Origin: Smittia aterrima
Lineage: Eukaryota > Arthropoda > Insecta > Diptera > Chironomidae
Length of the DNA stretch: 64,000 bases
Assembly: GCA_033063855.1 (NCBI GenBank)
Contig: CP093830.1
Span: 20,770,854 to 20,834,853 of the forward strand
Direction: 5' to 3'
A model generated the notes under the pieces. The model did no database searches. It was given only the letters and a program-made list of their open reading frames with translations, and was not told the DNA's origin. The translations under genes and the position numbers were made by a program. The stretch's first letter is position 1. Each line of letters starts with the position of its first letter. Below are positions 22,201 to 35,900 of the stretch, piece after piece.

Positions 22201-25200
22201 AAGGTCTTTCGAGAGACGCCGAAAATTCAATCCACTAGACACGTTTCTCCTTCTCCACACGACGAGGAAACTTAATAGACAAGGCAAATGGTCATATGCA
22301 TAATGAAGAACACATCGCTACACATATAGAGAGACGAGATAGGGCGAAGGAATGCTCTAAGATGTGGCACGTTTGAAACATAAAGTTTATTAATATTTAA
22401 GCGTTTAATGCAAAAGATTTTCTTCCCTTCGACGTCAAGCAAGGAAGGGAAAACTTTCAAGAATTAAATTTCAAGACACTCGAGTTTCAATTCGTATCGA
22501 TCGACACAGTAAGCGAAGACATTTGCGATCTGTCTACGAAAGGCCAATCCATAAATCACAAACATCGTCTGTAAATATGATAGAACACGAGATTCAGAGC
22601 GAAGCCATGCTCAGACCGTGCACGATGCTTGTAACTTAAGTTGAAACGAAACAGGTTGAATGATTTATTGGGACAGGAGTCATATGCTTTGAAGTTAGTT
22701 TTTCCTTTGCGCATTAAAGCATTAAAGTTAAATTTGATATTCTAATTTTCCTGCTAGCAACACAGGACGAAGTTGTAATAAAGAGAGAAGCCGACACGAA
22801 AAAGACTTCGAGTCGAGCGTTCTCTCTAATAAAACTACAGGTTGTAAAGCGATGAAAATATTCATTGACCGAGGGGGGAAAAAACGGAAAAGTTTTTGCC
22901 ACTCAACCCTATTAGTTAATCTTATACCTTATACCTGACTAAATCTCTCGACATTACGGCGTAATCTTTTTGAAATCAGGGACAATTTGCTGTCCGCCTC
23001 CTCTCTTATCAGCTGTTACGAGAACTTTGTAAAGACCAATTAAAAAGTTTGCGACTTTAACGTCTCTGCTTGGCTGCTCCTGCTCAAGTTCAAATGAAAA
23101 GAACAATTTTCTTCAACAAAATCGATTCGGAAGAGACTTTCATAACTTTATGACGACGACGACGATTTTTCGGAGAAAAACTTTGCAAAACGCTTTTCCT
23201 TTCATAAAGGGAAGTGCTAGACGAGGGAAGACGAGGTTAAGTTACACAAGGAAAAAACTTTCAAACTCCTCAACTCTTCTTTTGAACTTTAATGAGCTTC
23301 ATGTGACTGACGAACAATTCCCAAACGTTGCATTTTTAATAAAGATAATGGCAGCAGCAGAAAATTCTTCTTCAGAGCTCTGTAATACATTTTAATTAGC
23401 ATCAGCTTCGTCGACTTGTAAAATCATCCTCGTCCACAATTCCATCTCTTATCACTTTTCCAATTCCAAAAACGTACAATTTTTAATTTCCCATTAGAGT
23501 TACCACGTCAAAAAAATTTAATGTTAATGCTCCTCTCGCAACCGTTGCTGTTGAGATGTCTGAGGAGGAGACAGGGGAAGAGTGAGAAAGATTGAGGAAA
23601 AGGCGAAGATATTTAATTAGAAATGAGGAAAGAAATGAAAGGAATCTTATCTTCTCGTTCACTTCTACTTTTCCCTTCTGTGCTTAGCTGCTTTGTATGA
23701 GGAAAATAATGGAATACAAAGTAGCGAAAACATCCAATGTAGGTCTCCGATTAACATAATTTTAATTAACTCTCTAATTTGTAATTTTTCCGTTTCTCTT
23801 ACTCCCCAACAACTCTCTAATCTCAATCCAATTTCGAAACAAACTTCGACGGCTTAGGCAAGTCATGATATGACTTGGTTAAACCTGCCGTTTAATCGCT
23901 TCCGTGTCAAAGAGCCATCCGTTTAGAAATTCAAAGCAACATCAGAAAGTTTTCTTCTTTTTTTGTTTGATGGAAATTTTGTTCCATTTTTGAGCTGAAC
24001 TTTTCAAAATGGAATTTCATTACGGCACATCGAAGGAATGTTAGAGAGAACATTGCATAACTTTATTGTTATCTGTTATCCGAAGAGAGCGAGCAAGCTC
24101 AAACCATCACGATGCACTTAAATTTTATGTGCCGCAACATCTGTATTTTATTTTATTCCATCACAAGCTCCGGCAGGAAATTTTTCATTTATATTCACAA
24201 GTCTCGACCCCGACACACAGAACAGAGACTCGACAAACAAACACGACTTTAAAACTTCTCCTTAGAGAGAGAGAGAGTGGAATCTTGTGATAACAGGTCA
24301 AAATTGGCAGCACTTAGGTGGACCCAAGAGAAGCTGAAGGTAAAGTTTGTCAATTTTTAACAACTTCGAAGCGGTTTCTGCGGATGACCGAAAGCTCGAG
24401 GACTTAATTAAACAGAACAGGAAAATTATTTTGTTGGCGAAACTAATTTTCGTGTCGTGAGTCGGGGTGAGTGAGAAAGAGAGGCTTTCGTCTTTGGATT
24501 GCGACTTCCTTATTTAATATTCATGACAATAACATAAAAAAAACTTCTTTCACTTCCGACATTATTTTTTTCTGCTTATTACGTCTTCAATGTTTTCCCT
24601 TCTCTCTCTCTCGTCAGTCGAGCGAAAGCGACGTCTTCATGAAAAAGCTGGCAAATGCCTAATTAATGTTTTCGCATCTCTTCCATTGTCTTATCCTCAT
24701 GCAATTTTTGATTAACAAAAACAAACAACAAAAGCGTCGTCGAGCAAGCATTTAACATTAATTAAAAGAGGGAAACGCAATGAGCAAAACAGAATCTTAG
24801 AATTATTAAGGATTCATTCGCTTTGTTGGTCACAGTTAACGTCAACTCTTTCATTGCCGCTCGAAAGTTCCGGAATCTTCCCCCATGACAATAAAATATG
24901 TTTGCTCCTTTTTGTCTGTTGTTGGCTCGACTGAAAGTTCAAAACCATTTGTTACGTATGTCAAGCGTTTAAGCGATGAAAGAAGTTAAATATTAAAAGA
25001 ATTTCCTCGCAATTGTGCTAGATACTTTGTAAGTAAAAAAAGGGCAAAAAAGATTGAGAAATTATTTTAAAACTTGAGTAGGAGGCTCTCAGCTTTTTAA
25101 AAGACTTCATAAATTAAAGTTGAGCGTAAATTGTTTCTCGCTTGCATTTGGCTCAAGAATCTCATATCAAAGTTCGGCGCCTTGCTTCTCGCCTTCGCAC

Positions 25201-26585
25201 TGTGCTACTCAAGTGTTTCGCTAGGCCTTGCTGACTTGCTGACACCGAAAAGCATTTAGAAAGAAAGAAACGAAAAAAAAGCCATTTCTTATGTCACAGC
25301 GAAAGGCGAAAGCTTCTGGCACGAAGCGATTAAATTGTAGCTCAACTGAAATAGTTTTAAAACACATTTCAAAAGAGTGAGTGAGAGAGAATAAGCGATT
25401 AAAACGCGAACGAAAAATATTTATGTAATCCTTGCTCGAGCATTAAGAGAGGACTTCTATCCGAGATGGAGACAGAATGTCTAGGAGCATCTGCCAAGGA
25501 AATTAAAATGAATTAAAAAGGTCATTTCGGGTTAGTTTTGTGAGTGGAATTTTCTTTGTTTTGCCAATTACGAGATCTCTTCGCTCTCTTATTTTTGTAA
25601 ATTATTTTCTTCCAAATTAAACGGCAAAAGGAAAAAATCCAATTAAAATTCAATGATTGTCTGTAAGTCCCTTGGGGCATTGCGGCAGCGACCGTAGTCA
25701 ACCTACTCCGTAAAAGGAATTTGCTGTCAATGTAATTCGCATTTTGGTGTCGTTCAATAAACTTCGTTTGACACCTCCGGCTGTGTTAATTTTCCGAGTT
25801 TAAATCCACTCAACATTAAACATAACTTTTCCTCGGAAAACCATCAAACTTAAATCGGACGAATTTGTTTTGATGAATTTAATCCCCAGGAATTTGAGCG
25901 TTAATGATTTGGACAGTTTTGTTTGGTAACTAGCGAGACTGTCTCGTTGATTTAATGGAGAGGAAATATTTTGATGGAGAAGTTTATCGATTACATAAAT
26001 ATTTCAATATTTCAATGGAAATTCTTGTAGCTCTCTCGAATTGAATAGAAAATATTTGTAAAGCTTCTACGATGATTCCATTTCTGTCACAGTCGTTACT
26101 TCATCCGGAAAATTTCGAGTGAATGCAAACGAATTTTCCAATCTCGTCAATTGCTCATTTCAGTATAAATTTCAATCGAACTCTCGTGGTTATAGGATGA
26201 ACCGGAATGGTGCGTATCAGTGGGAAATTATTTAGAGCCGTCCGCAAAATGTGTCATTTATTTTTATTTATTCATTAAGCTGAAACCAATTTTTGTTTAG
26301 CTGCGATAAATTAGGCTGAAACCCAAAAGCGCGCTAGATAGATAATTAAATGGAAAAATATTTTCTGTTTATTTTTGCGCGAGCTCTCTGCGAATTTTGT
26401 TTATCACCTGAAAAAAGAGATTTCGCAGGGAAGCTGATTTTATGAGCGCGATAAATCTTTGTTGATGTTTCATTACTACAGTCACAGTGCGATCTATCAT
26501 TTTAAATTAATCGAATGTCAAAAGACTTTTAAGCGTCAGCCCCTCGTCCATGATTTAATCGCTCTCTGTCAAGAGCTCAGGACTT

Positions 26586-27110
26586 TTGCAATTGTGCACT
26601 TTAATGTTTTCAGCTTCTGCTCGTCTCTTCCCCAATCTGAATTTTCATTTGAGTTTTGAGGGATTTGCAACATGCATCAGTCGAGCAAAAGTTTTTCCGG
26701 AGTCACGAAACTGTAAAACACTCGTTTTGAATTCCTCTACCAAAACACTCGACAAACTTTGTGTGCTCCTCGAAAATCTAGAAAGTTTTCCTTCATCAGA
26801 TTCCTCAGCAACGTCACTTGATTCTCAAATGCTTTTCAAATATTCACGAAGATATTTGAGGCTTTGCCATCGTAATGCAAACGAGCTAGTGAGAGAGAGA
26901 GAGAAAACAGCGCAGGATGATGACTCGATAGTCATTAAATCCACCGAAAGTTTACAGAGAACGCTCAAGCGAAAAATTCAACAACCTCCATTGCTGCATA
27001 AAAGCGCTTTTTTCGGGTCGATGTTCCAACAAAAGTTTTTTTTTTGCATGAACGACGAAGAACTGCGCCCGTTTAACCCATTAATGATGCAACATGAACA
27101 TAATGATTAA
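26586..27110 (+). CDS. Longest open frame in the gene-poor stretch, uncertain
   Basis: An open frame of 174 codons with no recognisable domain. It starts with TTG, and the first ATG codon well inside (LDSQMLFKYS) leaves about 70 residues, so a full single-exon gene is unlikely. It contains serine-rich (SSDSSATSLDS) and basic (RTLKRKIQQ) segments and a GA tract coding REREK. At this base composition a frame this long is unusual by chance, so a spliced exon of an unrecognised gene is possible. Low confidence. Confidence 0.2.
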   Translation: MQLCTLMFSASARLFPNLNFHLSFEGFATCISRAKVFPESRNCKTLVLNSSTKTLDKLCVLLENLESFPSSDSSATSLDSQMLFKYSRRYLRLCHRNANELVREREKTAQDDDSIVIKSTESLQRTLKRKIQQPPLLHKSAFFGSMFQQKFFFCMNDEELRPFNPLMMQHEHND

Positions 27111-27544
27111 TGATTCGCCGCAGCTACCTCCTTCGTTCCGTGCAAGTCGTTCGACTTTGTCTGTAACGAGCGAATATATTTGAATAAAGGAATTTTTATG
27201 GCATTAATCCACGTTATGTTGTCGTATCATCAACTTATGTAATCTGACATTATTCTGCGATTATAACGACGAGACTTAACAGTCGACGAGACATCCTCGA
27301 AAGTTATTCTGTGAACCCGAAACTGCAAACTACTCGCTGATGATGTTCGAAGGACGAAAAGCTTCAATATCTCAAAGTTTGCATAAAATATTAACGAGAA
27401 TTGCTTTTCTCTTGAAAAACGACCGAGAGACCATGCGAAGCAAACTGAACTGATACAATTTTCTTCCATTTTTTTTTGCTCCTTCTTTCATCCTCTTTCA
27501 TTTTGCGATGATAGAAAATTTCAAAATTTTCACTTCACATTCGA

Positions 27545-27582
27545 AGCACGTTTTGTGTTTTCTTCATTTTCATTCTAAATAG
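27545..27582 (+). repeat. Dispersed hairpin-headed motif, copy 2
   Basis: Second copy of the motif at 2291-2330: AGCACGTTTTGTG, TTTCTTCATTTTC and TCTAAATAG in the same order and orientation, 25 kb away. Confidence 0.5.
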
Positions 27583-30500
27583 TATACATGGCTTTGCTAT
27601 AATATTTCAAAGACGATAACCGTCCAAGTTGGCTTATCAGATTCGAAAGAAAACCGAGAAAGAAAAATCTTTTTAAAGTCTGCTCATCGATTGCGACGAG
27701 CGAATGAGCTAGTTATCTATATTTATGTTTATGTATTTGGCTTGTTCGAAATTGCTGTATTCGCAAGGGGAGCATTATTGTGTAGTGCTTTCTTGTATTG
27801 AGCCAAAGGTAGAGCTGAGGAAGAATTTCATGAAATCTAAAAGTTGTCCGAACAAACAACGCAAACTATTCTTCAGGGACATTCAATTTGAAATCAACGA
27901 GAATTATTTATGCTCCAGTTTTCGTCTCCCTGCCTTGAAGTTGAAATGAAAGAAAATATAAAATGTAAATATTTCAAATTGCGCTGTCTCTTCATCCTCA
28001 TTCTCAAATTGCATTTGATGGCAATAAGTCTTATCATCAATTCTCGATCGAAACCCGTGAAAGTTCAAACAGCCACTAAACTCTCAATTCATTTCGTTAT
28101 GCTCCGTGATAAAAGTGAATCCCATTGAGATGAGACACAACACCAACACAAATGAGAATCATTTTCCCGGAGAGGGAAAATTCTTGTCGTTGCGGGAGAA
28201 AAATGAGCAAAGGATCTACTCTGCTCGTTGTGTATGGATGATGCAGAGCGACGAGCGAAATGAAAAATTATTCTATGGTGTGATGCTATGATGGGGTATA
28301 AATGGGAATAAGATTATATGGAGAGGAAAATTAAGAGCCGAGCTTCAGGAGGGAGGAGTGAGATTGAATGATATCAATGATCGTTTTTCCTAAACTCGAA
28401 TATTTGTTGCATATGTTGCTTTCATTTTTGGTTTGAGTTTAGATGTTTCGAGTGACCTATAGCATTAGCACAACCTCCCCTTCTTCCTCACATACAACTC
28501 ACTCCCGTCGTCCTTTTCATAACATCCGCTTCATTCTCCGAACCTCATGTGCTTGGCTTTCAATTTGAATATTGACACATAAATTAACATACGGATGAAG
28601 ATATCTTTACTCACTCGTTTCTCCCTCACTCACTCACTCCTACTACGTCGTTGAGAATTCATTTGCCTCATATTTTCCCATTTACATTTACTCCACAAAA
28701 TGACTAAATTAAAAACCACTTTTGTGCACCTGAAAGCATAAAAGGCGGCACGATGAGAAGTGGTTGGAAAAAGAATCTTTGTTCGCTTCCGTACTTTTTC
28801 AGTTAACCGGTTTTTGATGATAATTCCTATCAAGGGCGAGGGGAAATTAGTAAAAGCACTTTCACTCGTTCCTCATCACTTCATTAAACAAGCCAATTAA
28901 TTATTTTTTATTTTCACTGCAGTTTATGCGTTTCAACAGAGCTTAAACTATTTTTACGGAGTAATTAAGCTCGAACGAAGGAATTCACTTCATTCTCATT
29001 ATTTCAGTTGCATCTCTTGATTCGTAATTGGTGCTTCAAGCATCATCGGGAAGTCTGAACATTTTATGCTTGAGAAATAATCATTTTATTCAACTGAAAG
29101 AATCGACGAGATTTATCTTCTCCTTTATCGTTTTTTTAAAAACGTGAACGAGATGAATTGCGGGAACAGCAAGTTCTAAGTCGAAGAGAAAAAAGTCAGC
29201 TGCAAATATCATGCACGTTTCACTGCTTAAGAAAATCTTGAAAAAATATTTCATGGAAACATCGGAGGGAGCTGATAATCTGAGGAGAAATATTTGTACT
29301 TTTTAAGCTTCAAGGTATAAATCCATTGAAAGTGTTTCAACATTCGTTAATGCACTTGAAAGGGAGGATGTGACGTCGAACGATTGAATGAGGATTCTCA
29401 ATGATATTGCCGATGACAAAAGTGAATCAATCGAAAGTGCGGCTGTCACGATAAGACATGCCATTTATCAGCTAAGCTGAGCGAATCAAACAAAAGCTTT
29501 TAATCAGAAAATACATCAAAAGTTGTTTGTTGAAGTTCTCTTTGTTCGATATTGATTTTTAACGAGAACTGGAAAGAATCGCTCTCTGTAATTTAAGATA
29601 AAATTGAATCATTGAATCGAGCAGTGGATTGATTGGGTCAGGGGGAGTGAATTCTGATTGAATTTTGATGAGATTTCTAGAAACTCCTTCAAGCTGAAAC
29701 TAACAATTTTCCCAACTTTTCTCACCTCACCAAGAGATCGAAATAAAAAAATTATTTCATTTCTAGTGACTCAATTTGTCAATCAATGAATATCAAGTTG
29801 CCGATCGATTTCTCATGTAAACATTTCGTAAATTTAATTCAAAATCATACTCATCGAATCAAAGTTTAAGATTTTTGATTGAATCGAAATCACGAACATT
29901 GTGAAGAGTTTTGATATCGAGTTCTCAAGCAAACATGAATCCATCGTCAAATGTTTGTTTATCGAATATTTGCCTAAACAATCAAAACATCACCGCATGG
30001 CACGTAACAAAGCCTCTTCCAAAGAGTTTTTTTTTCTTTAAATTCCATCGAGTGATTCTCAAAAGCACTCGACACATTTTTCCTCTCTCATCGTAACGAG
30101 AACCCTTGAAAGATTCTTTTGTTGAAAAACGGTGTGGAAGTTGATACTTTTGAGTAAGGCGAGTGGATGAATAAGAATAACAAAATATTTAATTTCGCAA
30201 TCGAGTATTTCCTTGTCGTTGTTGTTGCTGTCAATTACCCTCGAGCCCCCACTCGAAACTCGATTGACTCGGCAATAAATTTTTATTGGAAGTGATATTT
30301 CCTAATCCATCCCCGTCGCATCCCATAAACCTTTTTGCAGCTCCGATTTTCCATCCGCAATTTCCCAGAATACTAATAATAATTCCCTAAATTAATTAGA
30401 ACACAATTTCGCTAACAGAATTTGATTATCGCACACATTTTACGAACCATTTATTAATGGCGTGGGGGGATAAGATGGAAAATCTGATGATGAAAAATTA

Positions 30501-32902
30501 TTACTCTATAAATAATCTCGTGCTCGACTGAAACTAGCCAATTATAGCGACAATCCGCATGAGAGCGCGCTCCTACTCGACATCGACGCCAAAAACAAAA
30601 CGAGAACATTCGGCGCCCCTCGGACGCGACAATTAACATAACATCGAGTGGCGACTCGCAAAACAAAGTCGAAGAGAGAGAGCTTGGCTTATGTTTTTTA
30701 CTTGTTATTAAGGTACACGAGTTCTAATTATTCGTGATGTATTTATTTATTCCGCAATGTTTATGCCACGAGTCAAATAGTCAAGGCAAGGCAAAAGGAA
30801 ACGAAGCTTTGATCGATTTTTTTTTCTTTTGCTGCCTTTTGCGAATGGTAGAAATTTGATTCCTTTAAAGCCATTCGTATCAAGGCTAAGAGTGTTTATA
30901 GCAGCGTTCTCCGATGTTTACGTGCAAGCCGGGACATTTCCACGTTTATGAGATTCATTTATTACAAAGAACGCGAAGCGAGGAAACGCGATATCGATTA
31001 ATGGCACCGAAATCGACATTTTATAGTTTGCTTCTCTATTTTTACTACCTTCAGGATCTATTTTTAAATCGCTTGTAATTTATTTCCTTCGTCGATGACG
31101 TTTCAGCGAATTTATTTCCTCCTTCAATTGATTCGAATGTGTTCGGAGAATAAATTTTATGTTCAACCTTTGCGACTTTGATTGCATGAGAAGACTTGAT
31201 CGGTTTTCGGAGAAAAACAATTATTTTTGATTGAGATAAGAGAAGCAAACAAAAAATTACGCTATCGTCGTGAGATATTTGACCTTTCTTGCCTTCTTTC
31301 CTTTTTGGTCGGGAAGACGGAACTTGTTGCTGAGAGAAAGAAAACAGGAAGCGAATAAACTTCAGAAGAAGCAAAAATTGATGAAAATCTTTCTCTCTCT
31401 CGCTTTGGCTCGAACCGTTTTTATGACGGAGGAATCGTGGCTTTGTGCCATTGCTGATTTATGCCCGGAGATTCGTTTTTATTAAATCTATAGATCGACT
31501 CGAATATCCTTGAATAGACACAAAAACGAGCTCCTCTCCATTACTGCCGCTCATTCATCAGAAAACTATAAAAACATTTTGCTTGAAAAGGAAATCATAA
31601 ATTTCTGTATCGTAAAATCGGAAAATCACAACATTTTCCTCCTCTTCTTGTTGTTCAAGAGGGGGGAGTTAGAGCGATGGCTCAGCTCTTTTTCTACAAA
31701 TTAAAAAAAAATATGAAAAATAATTTTTTCCATCTCAATGTGAGTCATGCCGGCAACCAACCACAAAATATTTCAGCAGTGAACGAAAAAAAAAAAGTTG
31801 AGCCATAAATATTCTGTTGATTCGATTTTGAAATTCAGATTCATGAATCATTTTGCCTGAAAAGCGCTTTCCAAACATTTCCTCATGAAGGCAAAGAGCG
31901 TTTTCCCTTTCCGACTCAACGGAGTAATACGGACAACGAGCAATTACGTCCCTTTCCGTTATTGGACTGTCGAAATGATTTGGATGAAGGAGCAACCTCA
32001 CTTTTAGAATCGCCCAGCCATAAATTTACTGTTGAAATAGAATTATCATGTATCATCCGATAATCGACAAATTAAACTTCGCAAAAAAGAATTTTACACT
32101 TGACGATGGAAGCTCGAGCAGAACGAACTCGCTTGTGTTGTAATAATTATATAATCATGCGCTAAGTGGATGTATTGTCGAGGGGTCTCGCTAGACTATT
32201 CCTTTCTATTTACAAATTTATTCATTTTTATTACGGTTGTTTGCTAACCCTGAATATTTATTCTCAACTCTCTCGTTCGCATCACACACAAAACAAATAA
32301 AATATGCCAAAATATTAGGAGTAATGGTGGGTGGAATTTTATGAGCCCTTCAAGTAAAAAAAAAACTCCGCAGCATAAAAGTGAAGGGTTTTTCTTTTCG
32401 GCTGGTTTGAAGTGGAATTTTATTCAAAAGCGTTGACTGACTTTGCTTTTAGTGCGAAGAAGTTTAAAACAACATCGTCGAATATTTGTTTTCGGTTCGA
32501 GAAAGTTGATGATTTGTGCTTGAAGGAAAATTCAAAGATTTTCCTCAAATAATTGAATAACTAGAAAATATCGAGTTTCTACGTGACGAAAAGAGGCGGA
32601 GAATGAAAGGGGAGGGGAGGTTGGATGGTTAAGGAACCTTTAAGCGAAGCATGTTTAACCTCAATCGGAGTAGAATGGAAATCACAATTTAAAGAAAACA
32701 GCAAACGCAAGCAAAGTTTCTGAGGCTATAATTTAAACTGCCTCGGGATATACACGAAGGAGCAAAAAGTACACAGGGCAATAAAATAAGATTTCATTCT
32801 AAGGCGGCAAAAGGAGAAGAGAAAAAGAAAATTGAAATCAGCAGATTCAGGGAAATTTCCCTTAGTTTTTTTCCGACTCCACGAGGAAAAGAAATTCGAG
32901 TG

Positions 32903-32921
32903 TGAGAGAGAGAGAGAGAGA
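32903..32921 (+). repeat. GA dinucleotide tract
   Basis: An uninterrupted GA run of about 19 nt, one of several in the gene-poor region. It is a potential GAGA-factor site or simple microsatellite. Confidence 0.7.
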
Positions 32922-35900
32922 TTGAAGGCACATGGTACCATCTGGTTTAAAGCTTTATGCAATGATATTTTCTGTCGGTAGACTGTTGTAAAAAAAACTT
33001 TCTTTCTAGTCGGAGAGAAAGCGAACGATGGTAGCAAAAAAAAATCTTTATTACAATCACAAGCGCTTGGATGAAGGAGGAAGAAGGGAGAGACGAACGA
33101 ACGGAGAATGTCAAAGCCTAAAACCCTCTTCGTTCATCTTCTTTGTGTCGCATACGGTGAATTAGCTTTTAAAGTGTGCAGAAGATTCCCCAAACATGTC
33201 ATAAAATGTTTGACGGCATACAAAGCCGGGCATGTCAAAGCGAACAGATTCGTTCAATAGACACTTAAGCCACGTTTTCGTCGTTGTCGTCGTAAAGAGA
33301 CGAACACAATTCGAGGTCATAAGAAAAATCTGTCGATTAAAAGTGGAGGCAAGAGAAAGATATCATAACGACCCTGAAGAAACGTCTCATTATTGCCATT
33401 AAAAATGTTGAGCTTCGTCGGGAATGAGAGTTCAAGACTTAATTTTGTTCCCTTCCTTTTCTTTCCTTCAGTTTCAGTGGAGCAATAAAGAGATGAAACT
33501 TTAAAGTTCCGTTGATACGTAGCTGCAAAAAATAAGATGAAACGATAGTATTTTGTCGTTATAAACAATAGCGAAGCCCTCACGTAACAGGATCTGATGA
33601 GACTATAGAAATTGAAACTTTTGTGTGTTGAAGCATCGAGAGTCTCCCCAAAAGCATGAAGATTTCTCAAAATACGCTCGTTTATATTCTTCCTCCATTT
33701 GATAGCTTAACTGAATTCGTTTTCCTTCTCTTCGTCTTTTATTTTGTCTCTCGCTTCGTTGCCGCTGTCGTTGTCGTCATCGCAGCAACAACATCAAGTC
33801 GAAGGAGTAATCTTGTTTGTTTAATAAAATCAATAGCTGAACATCCACAGAGAGTGCGAGCCAAATGAAATTATACCGAAAATAATAAGAAATTCTATCG
33901 TTTTAATGGAGCCAATGGGTTTCGGGGTGCCCCGTGAAAGCGGAGAAGGAAAGTGAGGAAATTGCTATCATGTGGCGATAATTGCCTCAAATCAGGTTAT
34001 TACTCTCCTTCTTTCGCTGGCATTGGCGACTGAAGCGAAGCATAATGTTCATGAATATTGAAGGACAGAGAGGAAACGAGAAATTTACATTGAAATTCAG
34101 TTCGATCGGGAAACAGTTTCCGGTTGTTTGAACTCTTTTACATCATCAGCATAGAAAAGTGTAAATGAACGTCGATCGAAACTTTGCAATTTGTAGCTCG
34201 CACGCTCTATCGTTCACTTGAGCTTTAATAACAAAAGTTTCAGTGCTCGTCGATTCTATTTGAAATTGAGTTGATGAGAAAAGTTTTCAAATTTTTTTTT
34301 GTTAATTGAATGAAAATGTTTAGGTTTGATGATGGAATTTTTCAGTTCTTTCGGTTCGAACCTTGATTGGACTCAGAGAAAACTTTCCTCCTCATCGAAC
34401 TCCAGCTGATTTCACTTAATTGATTTACTCGATTGCGTTCTTCTTCATTTAAAAATCTCTCCGCGTGAATGAACATCGTTTGTTCTTCTTAAAAGCTTTT
34501 GCTTCCCTCTCTCTCTCTCTCCCACCCGCAGACGACGCAGCAACGAGAGCAAAAAATTAAAGTCTCAGTAGTTTCATCTTTTATTAATCCAAAGAGAAAA
34601 GAAAGCGCTGAGCAAAGATTGCGAGCTGAAGTAAGCATAGCAATCAAATATCATTCCCAGCCTTCAGTAATCAAATCGGGTTTAGTTTCTTCTTCTTGTG
34701 CCTGCCTCGTGTAAGCTTTGGCATGTAAGACTAGGAAGAAACACAATGTGAAACTCGCTTTTATGACTTACACGTTGAGGTTATAAAACTCTGATGTACA
34801 CCTGTGGACTTTTGTGTATTTCGGAAAAGCTGAGAGGAAGGAAATTCCTCGACACGAGAATTCATCTCAGTTAATTCTTAATTTGAATGTACACACGATG
34901 ATTGGCGCTTTGAGAGAAGTTCTCGAGCATGAAACGTGCCATTTACCATCATCGAGACATGCACATGCCGAGTAATTCAATTCTTCAAACAGATAAAACT
35001 AAAATTCACATAAAAATTCGATTTCGTCTTGGGATAGGGATATTTACAAAATCTATTATCTTCACCTCATCCCCCTTCTCACTAACTGAGGAATATTTGC
35101 TGCGAAATTGCTTCTGCTAGCGAAACGAGTCTGGAAAATAAAATTAGCCTTTTCCGAGTTTTCTCCACTGGATTTTCTTTTATAGCGTTTCTCTCTCTCA
35201 CTCCCTTCCTCAACGTTTCGTTCTTCTATTCAAAGGCGATGGATGCCGCATAGTAACTCGTCTTTATTTCTCTATCCATCTCTAAAATTAAACTACATGA
35301 AACTTTTACAAGATGTGTATACAGTCCCACAGCCGGAACGACTGCTGTTGTTCGTTTGCCGTCGTCGTCATCTTGGACGACTCTACGAGAGTGAAGTTTT
35401 ATGATGTTTCAGCGTTGGCTGTTCAGACATTCTTTTATTTCTCTCTTCAAAATCCTTTTGCTGAAATTATTCCCAACCCGCCCAGAAGGAAAGCTATGCG
35501 TTGTCGTTTGTCGAGCTCTCGAGTTTTTAATTCAAAGCGAAAGCGATTCAGATAATTTTCACGAGCGATTAAACTCTCGTTATTCCTCAAGTGAATATCA
35601 TTGCGCTCCAAACTGGGTGAAAAGAAGTGGAAAATTTCATTAATTCTTCTCGGGCAATAAATTCTTCCAACCGAAGCAATGTATCAATTTTTTTTTCACT
35701 TCCGGTGGATAAATAAATTGCAATTTAATATCAAGTTTTATTGGCCTCTAAAATTTTACACTCGCTCGTCGACACCCGGACGATCCTTGAAGCAGGAGTA
35801 GCGTTGAGAGAGTTAAGAATTTGAAATGTAATTTGTGCTCATAAAACTTGGAATTACTCGACAGTCTCGGGCTGAAAGGAGGAGCAAAAACAAACATTTA

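Noticed and set aside
34353..34362. GGTTCGAACC resembling a tRNA T-arm
   Set aside because: No matching acceptor stem, anticodon arm or D-arm is found in the 60-70 nt upstream, nor on the other strand.
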